A stretch of DNA of 64,000 nucleotides from Streptomyces sp. CBMA29 (GCF_014596445.1 NZ_MECL01000096.1:18609-82608), one strand, 5' to 3'. Positions 1-10,704 are shown, counted from the stretch's first letter. Made by a program: numbers and translations. The notes: generated by a model not told the origin, from the letters alone.

Positions 1-236
1 GGTGCGCTCCGGGCCGTGCGCGTCACCGTTGATCACCAGGCTGCACGCGCCGCAGATGCCCTCACGACAGTCGTGGTCGAAGGCGACCGGGTCCTCGCCC
101 TCGACGGTGAGCCGTTCGTTGAGCGTGTCGAGCATCTCCAGGAACGACATGTCGGGCGAGACGTCGTCGACCTGGTAGGTGGCCATGGCGCCGGGCGCTT
201 CGGTGTTCTTCTGGCGCCAGACGCGCAGGGTGAGCT

Positions 237-240
<4 letters not shown>
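1..240 (-). CDS. sdhB: Succinate dehydrogenase iron-sulphur subunit (3' part outside window)
   Basis: This is the iron-sulphur subunit that passes electrons from the SdhA flavin to the quinone site in the membrane anchor. Only the first 80 residues are in the window. They show the plant-ferredoxin-like N-terminal domain with the [2Fe-2S] cysteines in CREGICGAC (C58, C63, C66). The [4Fe-4S]/[3Fe-4S] domain lies beyond the edge. The ATG at 240 overlaps the sdhA stop codon (ATGA), so the two are translationally coupled. The order sdhC-sdhA-sdhB and the short ferredoxin start fit the actinobacterial succinate:menaquinone type. The assignment is firm. Confidence 0.95.
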
Positions 241-2222
<1,982 letters not shown>

Positions 2223-2227
2223 GTCAG

Positions 2228-2932
2228 TCAGCTCACGATTCCGGTCATGACGCCGACGGGTACGGCGATGAAGCCGACCGTCAGCACAGTTGCGAGTGCG
2301 TTCGCGGTGGCCTTGAGCACCCGGTCACGGGTGGCGCTGCCCGCGCCGAGGGTCTGGGCGGCGCTCCAGAAGCCGTGCCTGATGTGCAGGCCGAGGGCGA
2401 GCATCGCCACGATGTAGATGACGTTGTTCCACCAGTCGTGGAAGGCGGCCACGACGTTCTGGTAGGGGTGGCCCGGCACGAAGCCGCGCTGCACGGTGCC
2501 TGTGGTCAGATCGAGGATGTGCCAGACGATGAACAGCAGCAGGATCACGCCGCCCCAGCGCATGGTGCGGGTGGCGTAACTGGCGCGCGGTCGCGGATGG
2601 GCGTATGCGACCGGCCGGGCGCGCCGGTCGAGGCGGCTGAGCTGGTACGCGCACACGCCGTGCAGCACGACGGCGGCGACCAGCACGACGCGGATGATCC
2701 ACAGCGCCCACTCGTAGTGCAGGAACGGCTCGCCGAGGGTGCGCAGCCAGTGCGCGTACTCGTTGAAGCTGCCGGACCCGAAGAAGATCTTGAGGTTGCC
2801 GAACATGTGGACGACCAGGTACAGCAGCATGATCAGGCCGCTCACCGCCATGATCGTCTTCTTGCCGACGGTCGAGCCCCAGACCGTGCGCGCCATCGAC
2901 GGACGTCGGTCCGTCCGCGTTGCCAGTGCCAT
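2228..2932 (-). CDS. sdhC: Succinate dehydrogenase cytochrome b membrane anchor
   Basis: This is the 234-residue membrane anchor that holds haem b and the menaquinone site. Five hydrophobic helices are visible, starting near [70 protein letters not shown] and [16 protein letters not shown]. Each of the first four carries a His near its end, as expected for a di-haem B-type anchor. The start at 2932 (MALATRTDR) keeps a short basic tail; an in-frame ATG at 2896 is an equally possible start. A much longer upstream reading frame exists but runs through the LysR gene, so it is rejected. It is first in the sdhCAB operon and faces the LysR gene across a 96-base promoter region. Confidence 0.93.
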   Translation of the reverse strand: MALATRTDRRPSMARTVWGSTVGKKTIMAVSGLIMLLYLVVHMFGNLKIFFGSGSFNEYAHWLRTLGEPFLHYEWALWIIRVVLVAAVVLHGVCAYQLSRLDRRARPVAYAHPRPRASYATRTMRWGGVILLLFIVWHILDLTTGTVQRGFVPGHPYQNVVAAFHDWWNNVIYIVAMLALGLHIRHGFWSAAQTLGAGSATRDRVLKATANALATVLTVGFIAVPVGVMTGIVS

Positions 2933-2992
2933 GTCCACAGACGTTACGGTCACCGGAGTCGAGTGGTCCAAGACATGATCCAGCTCGTGTCC

Positions 2993-3007
2993 ATAGCCTG
3001 GGCCTAT
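2993..3007. promoter_or_regulatory. LysR-type box between sdhC and the LysR gene
   Basis: ATAG-N7-CTAT is a perfect interrupted palindrome. Its inner bases give the T-N11-A arrangement typical of LysR-family recognition sites. It lies 22 bases before the LysR start and about 60 bases before sdhC, so one bound regulator could control itself and the sdh operon. The site is read directly from sequence; the function is inferred. Confidence 0.5.
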
Positions 3008-3028
3008 CGCAGGGTTATCGTGGAACCC

Positions 3029-3922
3029 ATGCAGTTCCAGCAGCTCGCGTACTTCGTGGCCGTCGCCGACGCCCGGCACTTCACCCGCGCCGCCGAGCGG
3101 GTGCACGTCTCGCAGCCGTCGCTGTCCCAGCAGATCCGCGCCCTGGAGACGGAGCTGGGCGCGCCCCTGTTCAGCCGGGCGCGCGGCAACATCACGCTCA
3201 CCGACGCCGGGGAGGCGCTGCTGCCGCTGGCCCGGCGGATTCTCGCCGACGCCGACACCGCCCGCCACGAGGTGCTGGAGCTGGCCCAGCTGCGGCGCGG
3301 CCGGGTCCGGCTCGGCGCCACCCCGAGCCTGTGCACCGGCCTGCTCCCCGACGTGCTGCGCGTCTTCCACGACCGGCACCCCGGGGTGCGGCTGCTGATC
3401 GAGGAGAGCGGGTCGCACGATCTCGTACGGGAGCTGGCGCGCGGCGGGCTCGACCTGGCGCTGGTGGTGCTGCCGCTGCCGAACCCGTCGCCCGCGCTGA
3501 CCACGGTCGAGCTCTTCCAGGAGGACCTGGTCGTCATCTCCTCGGCCGCGGCCGAGCCGCCGCGCTCACCGGTCAGGATCGCCGACCTCGAAGGCCGCCC
3601 GATGGTGATGTTCCGGCACGGCTACGACCTGCGCGACCTGACCCTCGCCGCCTGCCGCTCCGCGGGCTTCGAGCCCTACCTCACCGTCGAGGGCGGCGAG
3701 ATGGACGCCGTCCTCGGCTTCGTGCGGGCCGGGCTCGGTCTGGGCGTCGTCCCCAGCATGGTCGCCGCCCGCGCGGGTCACGACCTGCGGGTCACGCCGC
3801 TGGCCCGGCCGGGGCTGCGCCGCACCATCGCCCTGGCCCACCGCAGTGACGTGGCCCCGCCACGGGCCGCCCGGGTCCTCCAGGACCTCCTCCTGGACGG
3901 CGCCCTCCTCACCGGCGGGTAA
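3029..3922 (+). CDS. LysR-family transcriptional regulator
   Basis: This 297-residue protein has a LysR-type helix-turn-helix at residues 1-60 (FTRAAERVHVSQPSLSQQIR). A two-lobed effector-binding domain follows from about residue 90 to the end, with the usual VRLGATPSL and GLGVVPSMVA segments. The length is normal. An in-frame GTG nine bases upstream (3020) is an alternative start. It is divergent from sdhCAB over a short region that carries a LysR-type palindrome, which suggests autoregulation and control of succinate dehydrogenase. The effector is not known. Confidence 0.93.
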   Translation: MQFQQLAYFVAVADARHFTRAAERVHVSQPSLSQQIRALETELGAPLFSRARGNITLTDAGEALLPLARRILADADTARHEVLELAQLRRGRVRLGATPSLCTGLLPDVLRVFHDRHPGVRLLIEESGSHDLVRELARGGLDLALVVLPLPNPSPALTTVELFQEDLVVISSAAAEPPRSPVRIADLEGRPMVMFRHGYDLRDLTLAACRSAGFEPYLTVEGGEMDAVLGFVRAGLGLGVVPSMVAARAGHDLRVTPLARPGLRRTIALAHRSDVAPPRAARVLQDLLLDGALLTGG

Positions 3923-3937
3923 CGCCGCTATGCGGCG
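3923..3937 (+). terminator. Short hairpin just after the LysR gene
   Basis: CGCCGC-TAT-GCGGCG forms a perfect 6-bp stem with a 3-base loop directly after the LysR stop codon. There is no T-run, which is common for terminators in high-GC actinomycetes. Confidence 0.4.
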
Positions 3938-3983
3938 GGACCAGGCGACGGGGCGCACCCCCGCACGGGCCGGCGAAGGACGA

Positions 3984-4035
3984 GCCCCCGAAGGGACGCG
4001 GGGAACTGCGCGACCAGCCCCCACCGGCGGGTGGT
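3984..4035. repeat. Streptomyces-type dispersed intergenic element
   Basis: The segment around GGGACGCGGGGAACTGCGCG and ACCAGCCCCCACCGG closely resembles an element I recall as frequent between convergent genes in Streptomyces genomes. It sits between the convergent LysR and phospholipase C genes. It has no coding content and its role is unknown. The identification is from memory of the consensus, not from a search. Confidence 0.55.
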
Positions 4036-4053
4036 CCGGAGAACCGAACTGCC

Positions 4054-4069
4054 CCACCGGGACCGGTGG
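4054..4069. terminator. Bidirectional hairpin between LysR and phospholipase C genes
   Basis: CCACCGG-GA-CCGGTGG is a perfect 7-bp inverted repeat in the gap between two convergent genes, so it could end transcription from either side. Confidence 0.45.
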
Positions 4070-4125
4070 TGACCCGCGGGGAAGCGGGTACCACCGGCAC
4101 GGTGGGCGGGCGGCGGGACCCGAGG

Positions 4126-6186
4126 TCAGTGGGTGTGGGTCGCGGGGTCGCTCACACCGGGGCGCCCGGTCTCGACGTGTCCGGCGAGGCGCCGCAGGAA
4201 CGCGGTGTCGTGGTCGGAGGCGACGGTGAGGTCGTACCAGCGATGACCCCCGCGAACCTCCACGGAGTGGACTTCGCGGCGCCCGGCGCGGACCACGTAG
4301 GTGTGGTGGCGGCCGTCGTAGGAGTTGGTGACCGTGAGCCGGACGTCGCGGCGGCCGGAGTTGGTCATGGTCAGCTCCACCCGCTCGCTACCGGCGTCGT
4401 GACGGGCCGTCACCTCGGGTCCGGAACCGGCGCGGGTGGTGCCGCGGAAGGCGCGCAGGAAGCCGTTGGGGCCGTGCACGGTGAGGTCGTAGCCGCCGCC
4501 GGTCGCGGCCGTCTCCCAGGTGCCGGAGAGCTTCTTGCCCGCCTCGGTGGTGTACGTCCACGGGCCGTCGGCGCGGTCCGCGGCGGTGACGTGGAAGCAG
4601 ACGCCCGCGGCGACACCGCCGCCGAAGGTGAGGGTGACCCGGCCGGTGGACGGCGTGACGGCCGCGTCGACCAGCGGCGCGTACGGCAGCGGGCGGGCCG
4701 GTCGGGCGCCGCGCTCCTGCTTGGGCACGGCCTGACGGGCGGGCGGCACGGGCACGTAGCTGTCGTGCCGGTCGCCGTCCGGCGGCCGGTAGCCGTCGGT
4801 GCCGGGCAGGTGGGCGGGCCGGTCCCGCGTGAGCTTGAAGTCGAAGGCGGAGGTCAGATCGCCGCAGACGGTACGCCGCCAGGGCGAGATGTTGGGCTCG
4901 CGCACGCCGAAGCGGCGCTCCATGAAGCGGATGATCGAGGTGTGGTCGAAGACCTCGGAGCAGACATAGCCGCCGGTGCTCCAGGGCGAGACCACCAGCA
5001 TCGGTACGCGCTGGCCGAGCCCGTACGCGCCGGCCGCGTAGGTGCCGTTGCCCGGGAAGATCTCGCCCCGCGTGCTGACGGTGGAGGCGCCGCCCTCGGC
5101 GGTGAGCGGGGCGAAGGGCGGGACGACGTGGTCGAAGTACCCGTCGTTCTCGTCGTAGGTGATGAACAGCGCGGTCCTGCTCCACACCTCGGGGTTGGAG
5201 GTGAGCGCGTCCAGGACCTGCGAGATGTACCAGGCGCCGTAGTTCGCGGGCCAGTTGGGGTGTTCGGAGAACGCCTCGGGCGCGGCGATCCAGGAGACCT
5301 GCGGCAGCGTGCCCGCGGTGACGTCGGCCTTGAGCACGTCGAAGAAGCCGTCGCCCGCCTTGGCGTCGGTTCCGGTGCGGGCCCTCTCGTAGAGCGCGTC
5401 GCCGGGCTTGGCGTTGCGGTAATTGTCGAAGTAGAGAAGGGAGTTGTCCCCGTAGTTGCCGCGGTAGGCGTCCGGGATCCAGCCCCAGGAGTGGTCCCCG
5501 TCCAGGCCGTCGCCGATGTCCTGGTAGATCTTCCAGGAGATCTTCGCCTTCTCCAGCCGCTCCGGATACGTCGTCCAGTCGTACCCGGCCTCGGAGTTGT
5601 CGAGCACCGGGCCGTTGCCCTTGCCGTCGTTGCCCGTGTAACCCGACCACATGTAATAGCGGTTGGGGTCGGTGCCGCCGGTGAACGAGCAGTGGTACGC
5701 GTCGCAGACGGTGAAGGCGTCGGCGAGCGCGTAGTGGAACGGGATGTCGCCGCGCGTCAGGTGCGCCATCGTGCCGGTGCCCTTGGCGGGGATCCACTGG
5801 TCGTACGTGCCGTCGTTGACGGCCGCGTGGCTGCCGATCCACTCGTGGTTGAGGCCCTCGATGAACTGGAGTCCGAGGTCGTCCGCGTCCGGGTGGAAGG
5901 GCAGCACCTCTTTGTCGCCGTCCGGCTGGTGGAACACCGACTTGCCGCTGGGCAGGGACACCGGGCGCGGGTCGCCGAAGCCGCGGACCCCCTTCATCGC
6001 GCCGAAGTAGTGGTCGAAGGACCGGTTCTCCTGCATCAGGACGACGATGTGGTCGATGTCCTTGAGGGTGCCGGTCCTGCGGCTGGCCGGGATCGCGGCG
6101 GCGCGGGTGATGCTGCTGGACAGGGCGGTGAAGCCCGCGGTGGCACCGGCTATCTGGAGGAAACGCCGCCGGTTGAGTTCAGACAT
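4126..6186 (-). CDS. Phosphocholine-type phospholipase C, Tat-exported
   Basis: This is a 686-residue secreted phosphoesterase of the phospholipase C / acid phosphatase family, which hydrolyses phosphatidylcholine and sphingomyelin headgroups. The N-terminus has a twin-arginine signal (RRRFLQIAG from residue 6). The catalytic domain begins with HIVVLMQENRSFDHYFG and contains TYDENDGYFDHV, both typical of the family. Two C-terminal repeats of the type found only in these bacterial phospholipases follow from about residue 490. The length is normal. It is monocistronic and convergent with the LysR gene. Enzymes of this family are often phosphate-regulated, but no convincing PHO box was found upstream. 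Confidence 0.93.
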   Translation of the reverse strand: MSELNRRRFLQIAGATAGFTALSSSITRAAAIPASRRTGTLKDIDHIVVLMQENRSFDHYFGAMKGVRGFGDPRPVSLPSGKSVFHQPDGDKEVLPFHPDADDLGLQFIEGLNHEWIGSHAAVNDGTYDQWIPAKGTGTMAHLTRGDIPFHYALADAFTVCDAYHCSFTGGTDPNRYYMWSGYTGNDGKGNGPVLDNSEAGYDWTTYPERLEKAKISWKIYQDIGDGLDGDHSWGWIPDAYRGNYGDNSLLYFDNYRNAKPGDALYERARTGTDAKAGDGFFDVLKADVTAGTLPQVSWIAAPEAFSEHPNWPANYGAWYISQVLDALTSNPEVWSRTALFITYDENDGYFDHVVPPFAPLTAEGGASTVSTRGEIFPGNGTYAAGAYGLGQRVPMLVVSPWSTGGYVCSEVFDHTSIIRFMERRFGVREPNISPWRRTVCGDLTSAFDFKLTRDRPAHLPGTDGYRPPDGDRHDSYVPVPPARQAVPKQERGARPARPLPYAPLVDAAVTPSTGRVTLTFGGGVAAGVCFHVTAADRADGPWTYTTEAGKKLSGTWETAATGGGYDLTVHGPNGFLRAFRGTTRAGSGPEVTARHDAGSERVELTMTNSGRRDVRLTVTNSYDGRHHTYVVRAGRREVHSVEVRGGHRWYDLTVASDHDTAFLRRLAGHVETGRPGVSDPATHTH

Positions 6187-6397
6187 GGATCCGAGGACCT
6201 CTTCGCGGTAGGGGGATGCGCGCAGTGCAGGGTCCTCCCACAGCAGCGACCGCAGGCGACCTGCCGGTGTCCGACGCGTGACAGCGGGCGGTACGCGTCA
6301 CGAACAGGCCCGGGGCACGCGGCCGTTCACCCGACCGGGGGCGGGCTCTCCGCGGGGGCGGCGGGACGCGACGGGGCAAAGCTTGCCGGGAGGGGCA
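6187..6397. other. Non-coding gap upstream of phospholipase C
   Basis: This 211-base gap holds the phospholipase C promoter and the end of the large acyl-CoA operon. Two things stand out. GTGAC and GTCAC arms, each preceded by ACGC, lie near 6283-6301. A small hairpin GGCAA-AGC-TTGCC lies at 6375-6387 just beyond the stop of the hydratase gene and may be its terminator. No gene is seen. Confidence 0.4.
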
Positions 6398-7198
6398 CTA
6401 GCTGCCGCGGAAGGCCGGAGTGCGGCGTTCGAGGCTCGCGGCGATGCCTTCGGCGCTGTCTTGCGTGGCCCAGAGCCGGGTCTGTTCCGCGAGTTCGCGG
6501 TCGAGTACGCGCTCCACCTCGTCCGCGAGACCGGCGCGGAGGGTGGCCCGGATGGAGGCGACCGCCAGCGGAGCGGACGCGGCGATCTCGTGCGCCCAGG
6601 CGATCGCCTCCCCGCGTGCCCCGCCCGGTGCGGCGATCCGGTCCGCGAGGCCGATCGCCCGCGCTTCCTCTCCCGTGACCCGGCGCCCGGTGAACAGCAT
6701 GTCCGCGGCGGCCTGGTGGCCGATGATCCGCGGAAGCGTCACGCTCAGGCCGAATCCCTGGTGGAAGCCGAGCCTGGCGAAGTTCGCGACGAACCTGCTG
6801 CCGGGTTCGGCCACCCGGAAATCGGCTGCGCACGCCAGGCCCAGCCCTCCGCCGACCGCGGATCCCTGAACGGCCGCGACGATCGGCGTAGCGGCACGGA
6901 AGAGCCGGACCGCCTGCCGGTAGAGGCGTTCGGAGGCGGCGGCGCGGTCCTCGTCGAAACCGCCCCGGTCGCCGAAGTCGGCGCCGGCGCAGAAGTGCTT
7001 CCCCTCCGCACAGAGCACCACGGCACGGCAGGTGGGGTCGTCGTCCAGTGCGGCGGCCGTCCGGGCCAGGGTGTGGATGAGTCCTTCGTCGAAGTAGTTC
7101 GCGGGAGGCCGGTGGATCTCCAGAACAGCGATGTGGCCCTCACGCCGGAGCGACAGGTCGTCGCCGGACGGGCGGTCAGCGGGATCGGTGATGGGCAC
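6398..7198 (-). CDS. Enoyl-CoA hydratase/isomerase family protein
   Basis: This 266-residue crotonase-fold protein probably hydrates or isomerises an enoyl-CoA. The oxyanion-hole segments are visible as CAEGKHFCAGADFGD and GSAVGGGLGLACAADFR. The GTG at 7198 was chosen because GGGAG lies 8 bases upstream and the conserved fold starts soon after. An in-frame ATG at 7261 would add 21 atypical residues. It is the last gene of the minus-strand operon, 87 bases after the preceding ACAD. The substrate cannot be read from the sequence; the second hydratase gene at 17351 is only distantly similar. Confidence 0.85.
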   Translation of the reverse strand: MPITDPADRPSGDDLSLRREGHIAVLEIHRPPANYFDEGLIHTLARTAAALDDDPTCRAVVLCAEGKHFCAGADFGDRGGFDEDRAAASERLYRQAVRLFRAATPIVAAVQGSAVGGGLGLACAADFRVAEPGSRFVANFARLGFHQGFGLSVTLPRIIGHQAAADMLFTGRRVTGEEARAIGLADRIAAPGGARGEAIAWAHEIAASAPLAVASIRATLRAGLADEVERVLDRELAEQTRLWATQDSAEGIAASLERRTPAFRGS

Positions 7199-7285
7199 AG
7201 TCGGGTCTCCCGAGGTCGGCGGCACCGCGTGGGTGGCCGTGGGCAGGTGGCACCCGCGCACTGCCGCGGGCGGGCGGGAGTCGCG

Positions 7286-8431
7286 TCACAGTCCCATGGA
7301 TTTCGCGATGATCGATTTCATGACTTCGCTGGTGCCGCCGTAGATGCGGCTGACCCGTGCGTCGGCGTACAGCCGGCAGATGTCGTACTCGCGGATGTAG
7401 CCGTAACCGCCGTGCAGTTGGAGGCAGGCGTCGACCACTGCGCCCTGCGTCTCCGTGCAGTAGAGCTTGACGCGGGCGGCGTCCGCGGGCGAGAGGTCGT
7501 CCCGTTCGTGGGCCTCGATCGCCCGGTCCAGCAGGACCTGGCCCGCCGTCACCTTGACCTCCAGGTCCGCCAGGGTGAACTTGGTGTTCTGGAACCCGGC
7601 CAGGGGCCGGCCGAACACCGAGCGTTCCTTGACGTAGTCGACGGTCACCTCCAGGGCGGCGACCGACTGCGCCTGGGAGTTGGTGGCGATCGACAGCCGT
7701 TCCTGGGCGAGGTTGCCGGTGAGATACGTGAAGGCCCGGCCCTCTTCGCCGAGGAGGTTACCGTGCGGGACCAGCACGTTGTCGAAGAAGAGTTCCGAGG
7801 TGTCCTGGGTGAGCAGACCGAGCTTCTTCAGGAGTTTTCCGCGCTGGTACCCGGTCATGCCGTCCTCCACCACGAGGAGGGAGAGCCCGCCGCGCCGGTC
7901 CTCGGACCGTGAGGTGCGGGCCACCACCACGACGAGGTCGGCCTGGCTGCCCCCGCTGATGAAGGTCTTGGCGCCGTTGACCACCCAGCCGTCGTCGGTG
8001 CGCCGAGCCGTGGTGGCGATCCCCGCGAGATCCGAGCCCGTGCCCGGTTCGGTCATGGCGATCGCCGACATCAGCGTGCCGTCGGCCATACCGGGCAGCC
8101 ACCGCGCCCGCTGCTCGGCAGTGGCGTGCTCGAGTACGTAGGGAACGACGACGTCGGTGTGCACCCGCAGGGAGCCGAGCGTGGTGCGGGTGAGGGCGAC
8201 CTGTTCGGTCAGCACACAGTTGAAGAGGAACGACGACTGTCCTCCGCCGCCGTACTCGGCGGGGATCTGGATGCCGAGCGCGCCGAGCGCGGCCACGTCG
8301 CGATACAGCGAGCGCGGTACGACGCCGGCCTCCTCCCAGGCGGGCAGGTGCGGCCGGACCTCCTTGGTGAGGAACGCGCGAAGGCTGTCGGCGTAGGCGA
8401 GGTGCTCGGGGCGGTAGAGAGTGCGGCGCAT
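7286..8431 (-). CDS. Acyl-CoA dehydrogenase, homotetramer type
   Basis: This 381-residue ACAD introduces a trans-2 double bond into an acyl-CoA using FAD. It carries the full pattern for a single-gene enzyme: the N-terminal helical domain, AMTEPGTGSDLAG in the beta-barrel, and RSVFGRPLAGFQNTKF plus QLHGGYGYIREYDICRLYAD in the C-terminal FAD-binding half. It ends with YGGTSEVMKSIIAKSMGL. Both FAD half-sites are present, unlike the ACADs at 10705, 12905, 21145 and 22308. It starts 5 bases after the CoA-transferase stop, with AGGA upstream, so it belongs to the same transcript. Confidence 0.93.
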   Translation of the reverse strand: MRRTLYRPEHLAYADSLRAFLTKEVRPHLPAWEEAGVVPRSLYRDVAALGALGIQIPAEYGGGGQSSFLFNCVLTEQVALTRTTLGSLRVHTDVVVPYVLEHATAEQRARWLPGMADGTLMSAIAMTEPGTGSDLAGIATTARRTDDGWVVNGAKTFISGGSQADLVVVVARTSRSEDRRGGLSLLVVEDGMTGYQRGKLLKKLGLLTQDTSELFFDNVLVPHGNLLGEEGRAFTYLTGNLAQERLSIATNSQAQSVAALEVTVDYVKERSVFGRPLAGFQNTKFTLADLEVKVTAGQVLLDRAIEAHERDDLSPADAARVKLYCTETQGAVVDACLQLHGGYGYIREYDICRLYADARVSRIYGGTSEVMKSIIAKSMGL

Positions 8432-8436
8432 GGGTG

Positions 8437-9585
8437 TCAGTTCCTTTCCTGAGCGCGCCCGGCGCGCCCGGCGCGTTCGGCCCGTTCGGCCCGTTCGGCC
8501 CGTACCGACGCCGTGTCCTGGCCGGGCGCCGGCGCGGGCTTCGGTGTGGCCGGGACCGTCCTGCTGAAGCGGGGGGCAGGGGCGGGCTGCCGCACGCCGT
8601 CGATCTCGATGAAGGTGCCCCTGGCCGTGAGGTGGGGATCGCGCGCCGCGTCGTCGAGCCCGAGTACCGGGCTGACACAGGCGTCGGTACCGGCGAATGC
8701 CCTGACCCAGGCCGCGCGGGGCCGGGTGGCGAACATCTCCTCGAACCGACGTCTCATGGCGGGCCAGTTGGCCGGGTCCGTGCGTGCCGTGGTGAGGACG
8801 GGATCGTCCGGGACGCCGAGGATGTCGAGCAGTAGGTCGTAGAACCGGTCTTCCAGCGCGCCGACGGCCAGGTGGTTCCCGTCCGCGCAGGCGTAGAGGC
8901 TGTAGTAGGGGGCGCTGCCGTCCAGGAAGTTGCCGCCGCGGCGCGCGCTCCAGCGGTCCTGGGCGAGGAGCCCGTACAGCAGGCTGCTCAAGGTGGCGGT
9001 GCCGTCCACGATCGCGGCGTCCACGACCTGGCCTTGGCCGGTGTCGCGTGCGTGAAGCAGGGCGGAGAGCACGCCCACGGCGAGCAGCATGCCGCCGCCG
9101 CCGAAGTCGCCGAGCAGGTTGAGCGGGAGCGGGGGCGGCCCGTCCGCCGGTCCCATCGCGCCGAGCGCGCCCGAGACGGCGATGTAGTTCACGTCGTGGC
9201 CGGCCGTGGCGGCGTACGGGCCGTCCTGTCCCCAGCCGGTCATGCGCCCGTAGACCAGCCCGGGGTTGCGGGCCAGGCAGGGCTCGGGCCCGATGCCGAG
9301 ACGTTCGGTGACGCCGGGCCTGAAGCCCTCGATGAGGACGTCGGCGTCCGCGACGAGGTCCATGACCTCGGCCGCCGCGTCCGGCCGCTTCAGGTCGAGC
9401 GCGACCGACCGCCGCCCCCGGCCGAGGACGTCGGCCGCGCCCCGGGGCGCGGGCCCGCCCTCCTCGGCGGGGCGCTCGACCCGGATCACCTCCGCCCCGA
9501 GGTCGGCGAGGAGCATGCCGCAGAAGGGCCCGGGACCCAGCCCCAGCAGTTCGATCACCCGCACACCGGCCAGCGGCCCGGTCAT
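8437..9585 (-). CDS. Class III (CaiB/BaiF-type) CoA-transferase
   Basis: This 382-residue family III CoA-transferase would move CoA between carboxylic acids or acyl-CoA thioesters. The start is typical (GVRVIELLGLGPGPFCGMLLADLGAE), and the first Asp after it is followed by the characteristic RGRRSVALDLKRPD segment. DVLIEGFRPGVTERLGIG and NPGLVYGRMTGWGQDGPYA are also family hallmarks. The ATG at 9585 overlaps the stop of the upstream oxidoreductase gene. The C-terminal 20 residues are a repetitive RAE/RAG tail encoded by a period-9 tandem array. It gives the operon a second way to activate its acid besides the NDP-forming ligase. Confidence 0.93.
   Translation of the reverse strand: MTGPLAGVRVIELLGLGPGPFCGMLLADLGAEVIRVERPAEEGGPAPRGAADVLGRGRRSVALDLKRPDAAAEVMDLVADADVLIEGFRPGVTERLGIGPEPCLARNPGLVYGRMTGWGQDGPYAATAGHDVNYIAVSGALGAMGPADGPPPLPLNLLGDFGGGGMLLAVGVLSALLHARDTGQGQVVDAAIVDGTATLSSLLYGLLAQDRWSARRGGNFLDGSAPYYSLYACADGNHLAVGALEDRFYDLLLDILGVPDDPVLTTARTDPANWPAMRRRFEEMFATRPRAAWVRAFAGTDACVSPVLGLDDAARDPHLTARGTFIEIDGVRQPAPAPRFSRTVPATPKPAPAPGQDTASVRAERAERAERAGRAGRAQERN
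8453..8506. repeat. Period-9 tandem array at the CoA-transferase 3' end
   Basis: Three exact copies of CGTTCGGCC (8474-8500) are flanked by degenerate 9-base units such as GCGCGCCCG. The array encodes the RAERAERAERAGRAGRA tail. The unit length is a multiple of three, so copy-number change would lengthen or shorten the tail without a frameshift. Confidence 0.75.
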
Positions 9586-10640
9586 CGGGTCAGCTCCTTC
9601 AGCCGCTCGACCGCGCGGGGCCCGTCCGAACCGGCGTTCACGTTGACCCGAAAGTTGGTCACCCCCGCCGACCTGAAGGCGGCGAACCGGTCCTTCACGT
9701 AGGACGGCGGGCCGCAGACGGTCAGGGCCTGGACGAGTTCGTCCGACAACGCGGCGGCGGCTGCCTCCGGCCTGCGGTCGAGGTACAGCCTCTGGACCTG
9801 TTCGGCCTCCTGCCCGAAGCCGTAGCGGCGGATCAGGTCGTTGTAGAAGTTGGCACCGACCGCGCCCATGCCACCGATGTAGCGCGCGAGTGAGGGCCGC
9901 GCGCGGTCCCGCGCGGTGCGGATCGCTCCGTGGTCCTCCGAGGTGACTTCGACGTGGGCACCGACGGCGATCTCCAGCGGGGGAAGCAGCGGATCGCGCC
10001 GCTGGGCTCCCTGGCGCAGATCCTCGCCCCACACGCGATCGGCGAGTTCGGGGATGAAGAGCGAGGGCAGCCAGCCCTCGGCTATCTCGGCGGTCAGCCG
10101 GACGTTGCGCGGGCCCAGTCCGGCCAGCCACACCGGGATGCGCGACCGTACCGGGTACGTCATCAGCTTGAGCGGTTTGCCCTGGCCGGTGCCCTTCCCG
10201 GCGTCGTACGGGACCGAGAAGGCCGTGCCCTGATGGACGTTCACCTCCCGGCGCCAGATCCGCCGGCAGATGTCCACGACCTCTCGGGTCCTGGTGAGCG
10301 GGCGGTCGAAGGGCAGGCCGTGCCACCCCTCCACGACCTGTGGCCCGGAAGTGCCGAGTCCGAGGTCGAAGCGGCCTCGGGAGAGTTCGTCGCAGGCGGC
10401 GGCCGTCTGGGCCAGTAGCGCGGGTGTGCGGCTGTAGACGTTCAGCACCGCGCTGCCCAGCCGCATCCGGGTGGTGGCGGCGGCGCAGAAGCCGAGCACG
10501 GAGGCCGCGTCCCGGCCGTACGCCTCGGGGACCCAGACCATGTCGGCGCCGGCCGCCTCCACGTCCTTGAGGTAGTCGCGGAGCGTGCCGGCGTCCGCGG
10601 TGAGATCTACGTTGACGGCGAGGGTGAGCGGGACGCTCAT
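9582..10640 (-). CDS. Luciferase-like, probably F420-dependent oxidoreductase
   Basis: This 352-residue protein of the luciferase-like monooxygenase fold has the TIM-barrel pattern of F420-dependent dehydrogenases. Examples are DMVWVPEAYGRDAASVLGF near the start, RFDLGLGTSGPQVVEGWHG, and VWLAGLGPRNVRLTAEIAEGW. The start at 10640 is supported by AAGGAGG six bases upstream; an ATG at 10667 has no such site. It overlaps the CoA-transferase by 4 bases. Its place among acyl-CoA genes suggests it acts on a CoA ester or a ring ketone from the same pathway. Whether it uses F420 or FMN cannot be settled here. Confidence 0.85.
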   Translation of the reverse strand: MSVPLTLAVNVDLTADAGTLRDYLKDVEAAGADMVWVPEAYGRDAASVLGFCAAATTRMRLGSAVLNVYSRTPALLAQTAAACDELSRGRFDLGLGTSGPQVVEGWHGLPFDRPLTRTREVVDICRRIWRREVNVHQGTAFSVPYDAGKGTGQGKPLKLMTYPVRSRIPVWLAGLGPRNVRLTAEIAEGWLPSLFIPELADRVWGEDLRQGAQRRDPLLPPLEIAVGAHVEVTSEDHGAIRTARDRARPSLARYIGGMGAVGANFYNDLIRRYGFGQEAEQVQRLYLDRRPEAAAAALSDELVQALTVCGPPSYVKDRFAAFRSAGVTNFRVNVNAGSDGPRAVERLKELTR

Positions 10641-10704
10641 GAGGGTCCTCCTTGCGCGGACGGGCACGAAGCGAGTACGGGCTGACGCGGGCGCGCCCCG
10701 GCGC

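Noticed and set aside
6330..6345. PHO box before phospholipase C (GTTCACCC)
   Set aside because: Only one GTTCACC-like unit is present; the required second 11-base direct repeat is not seen.
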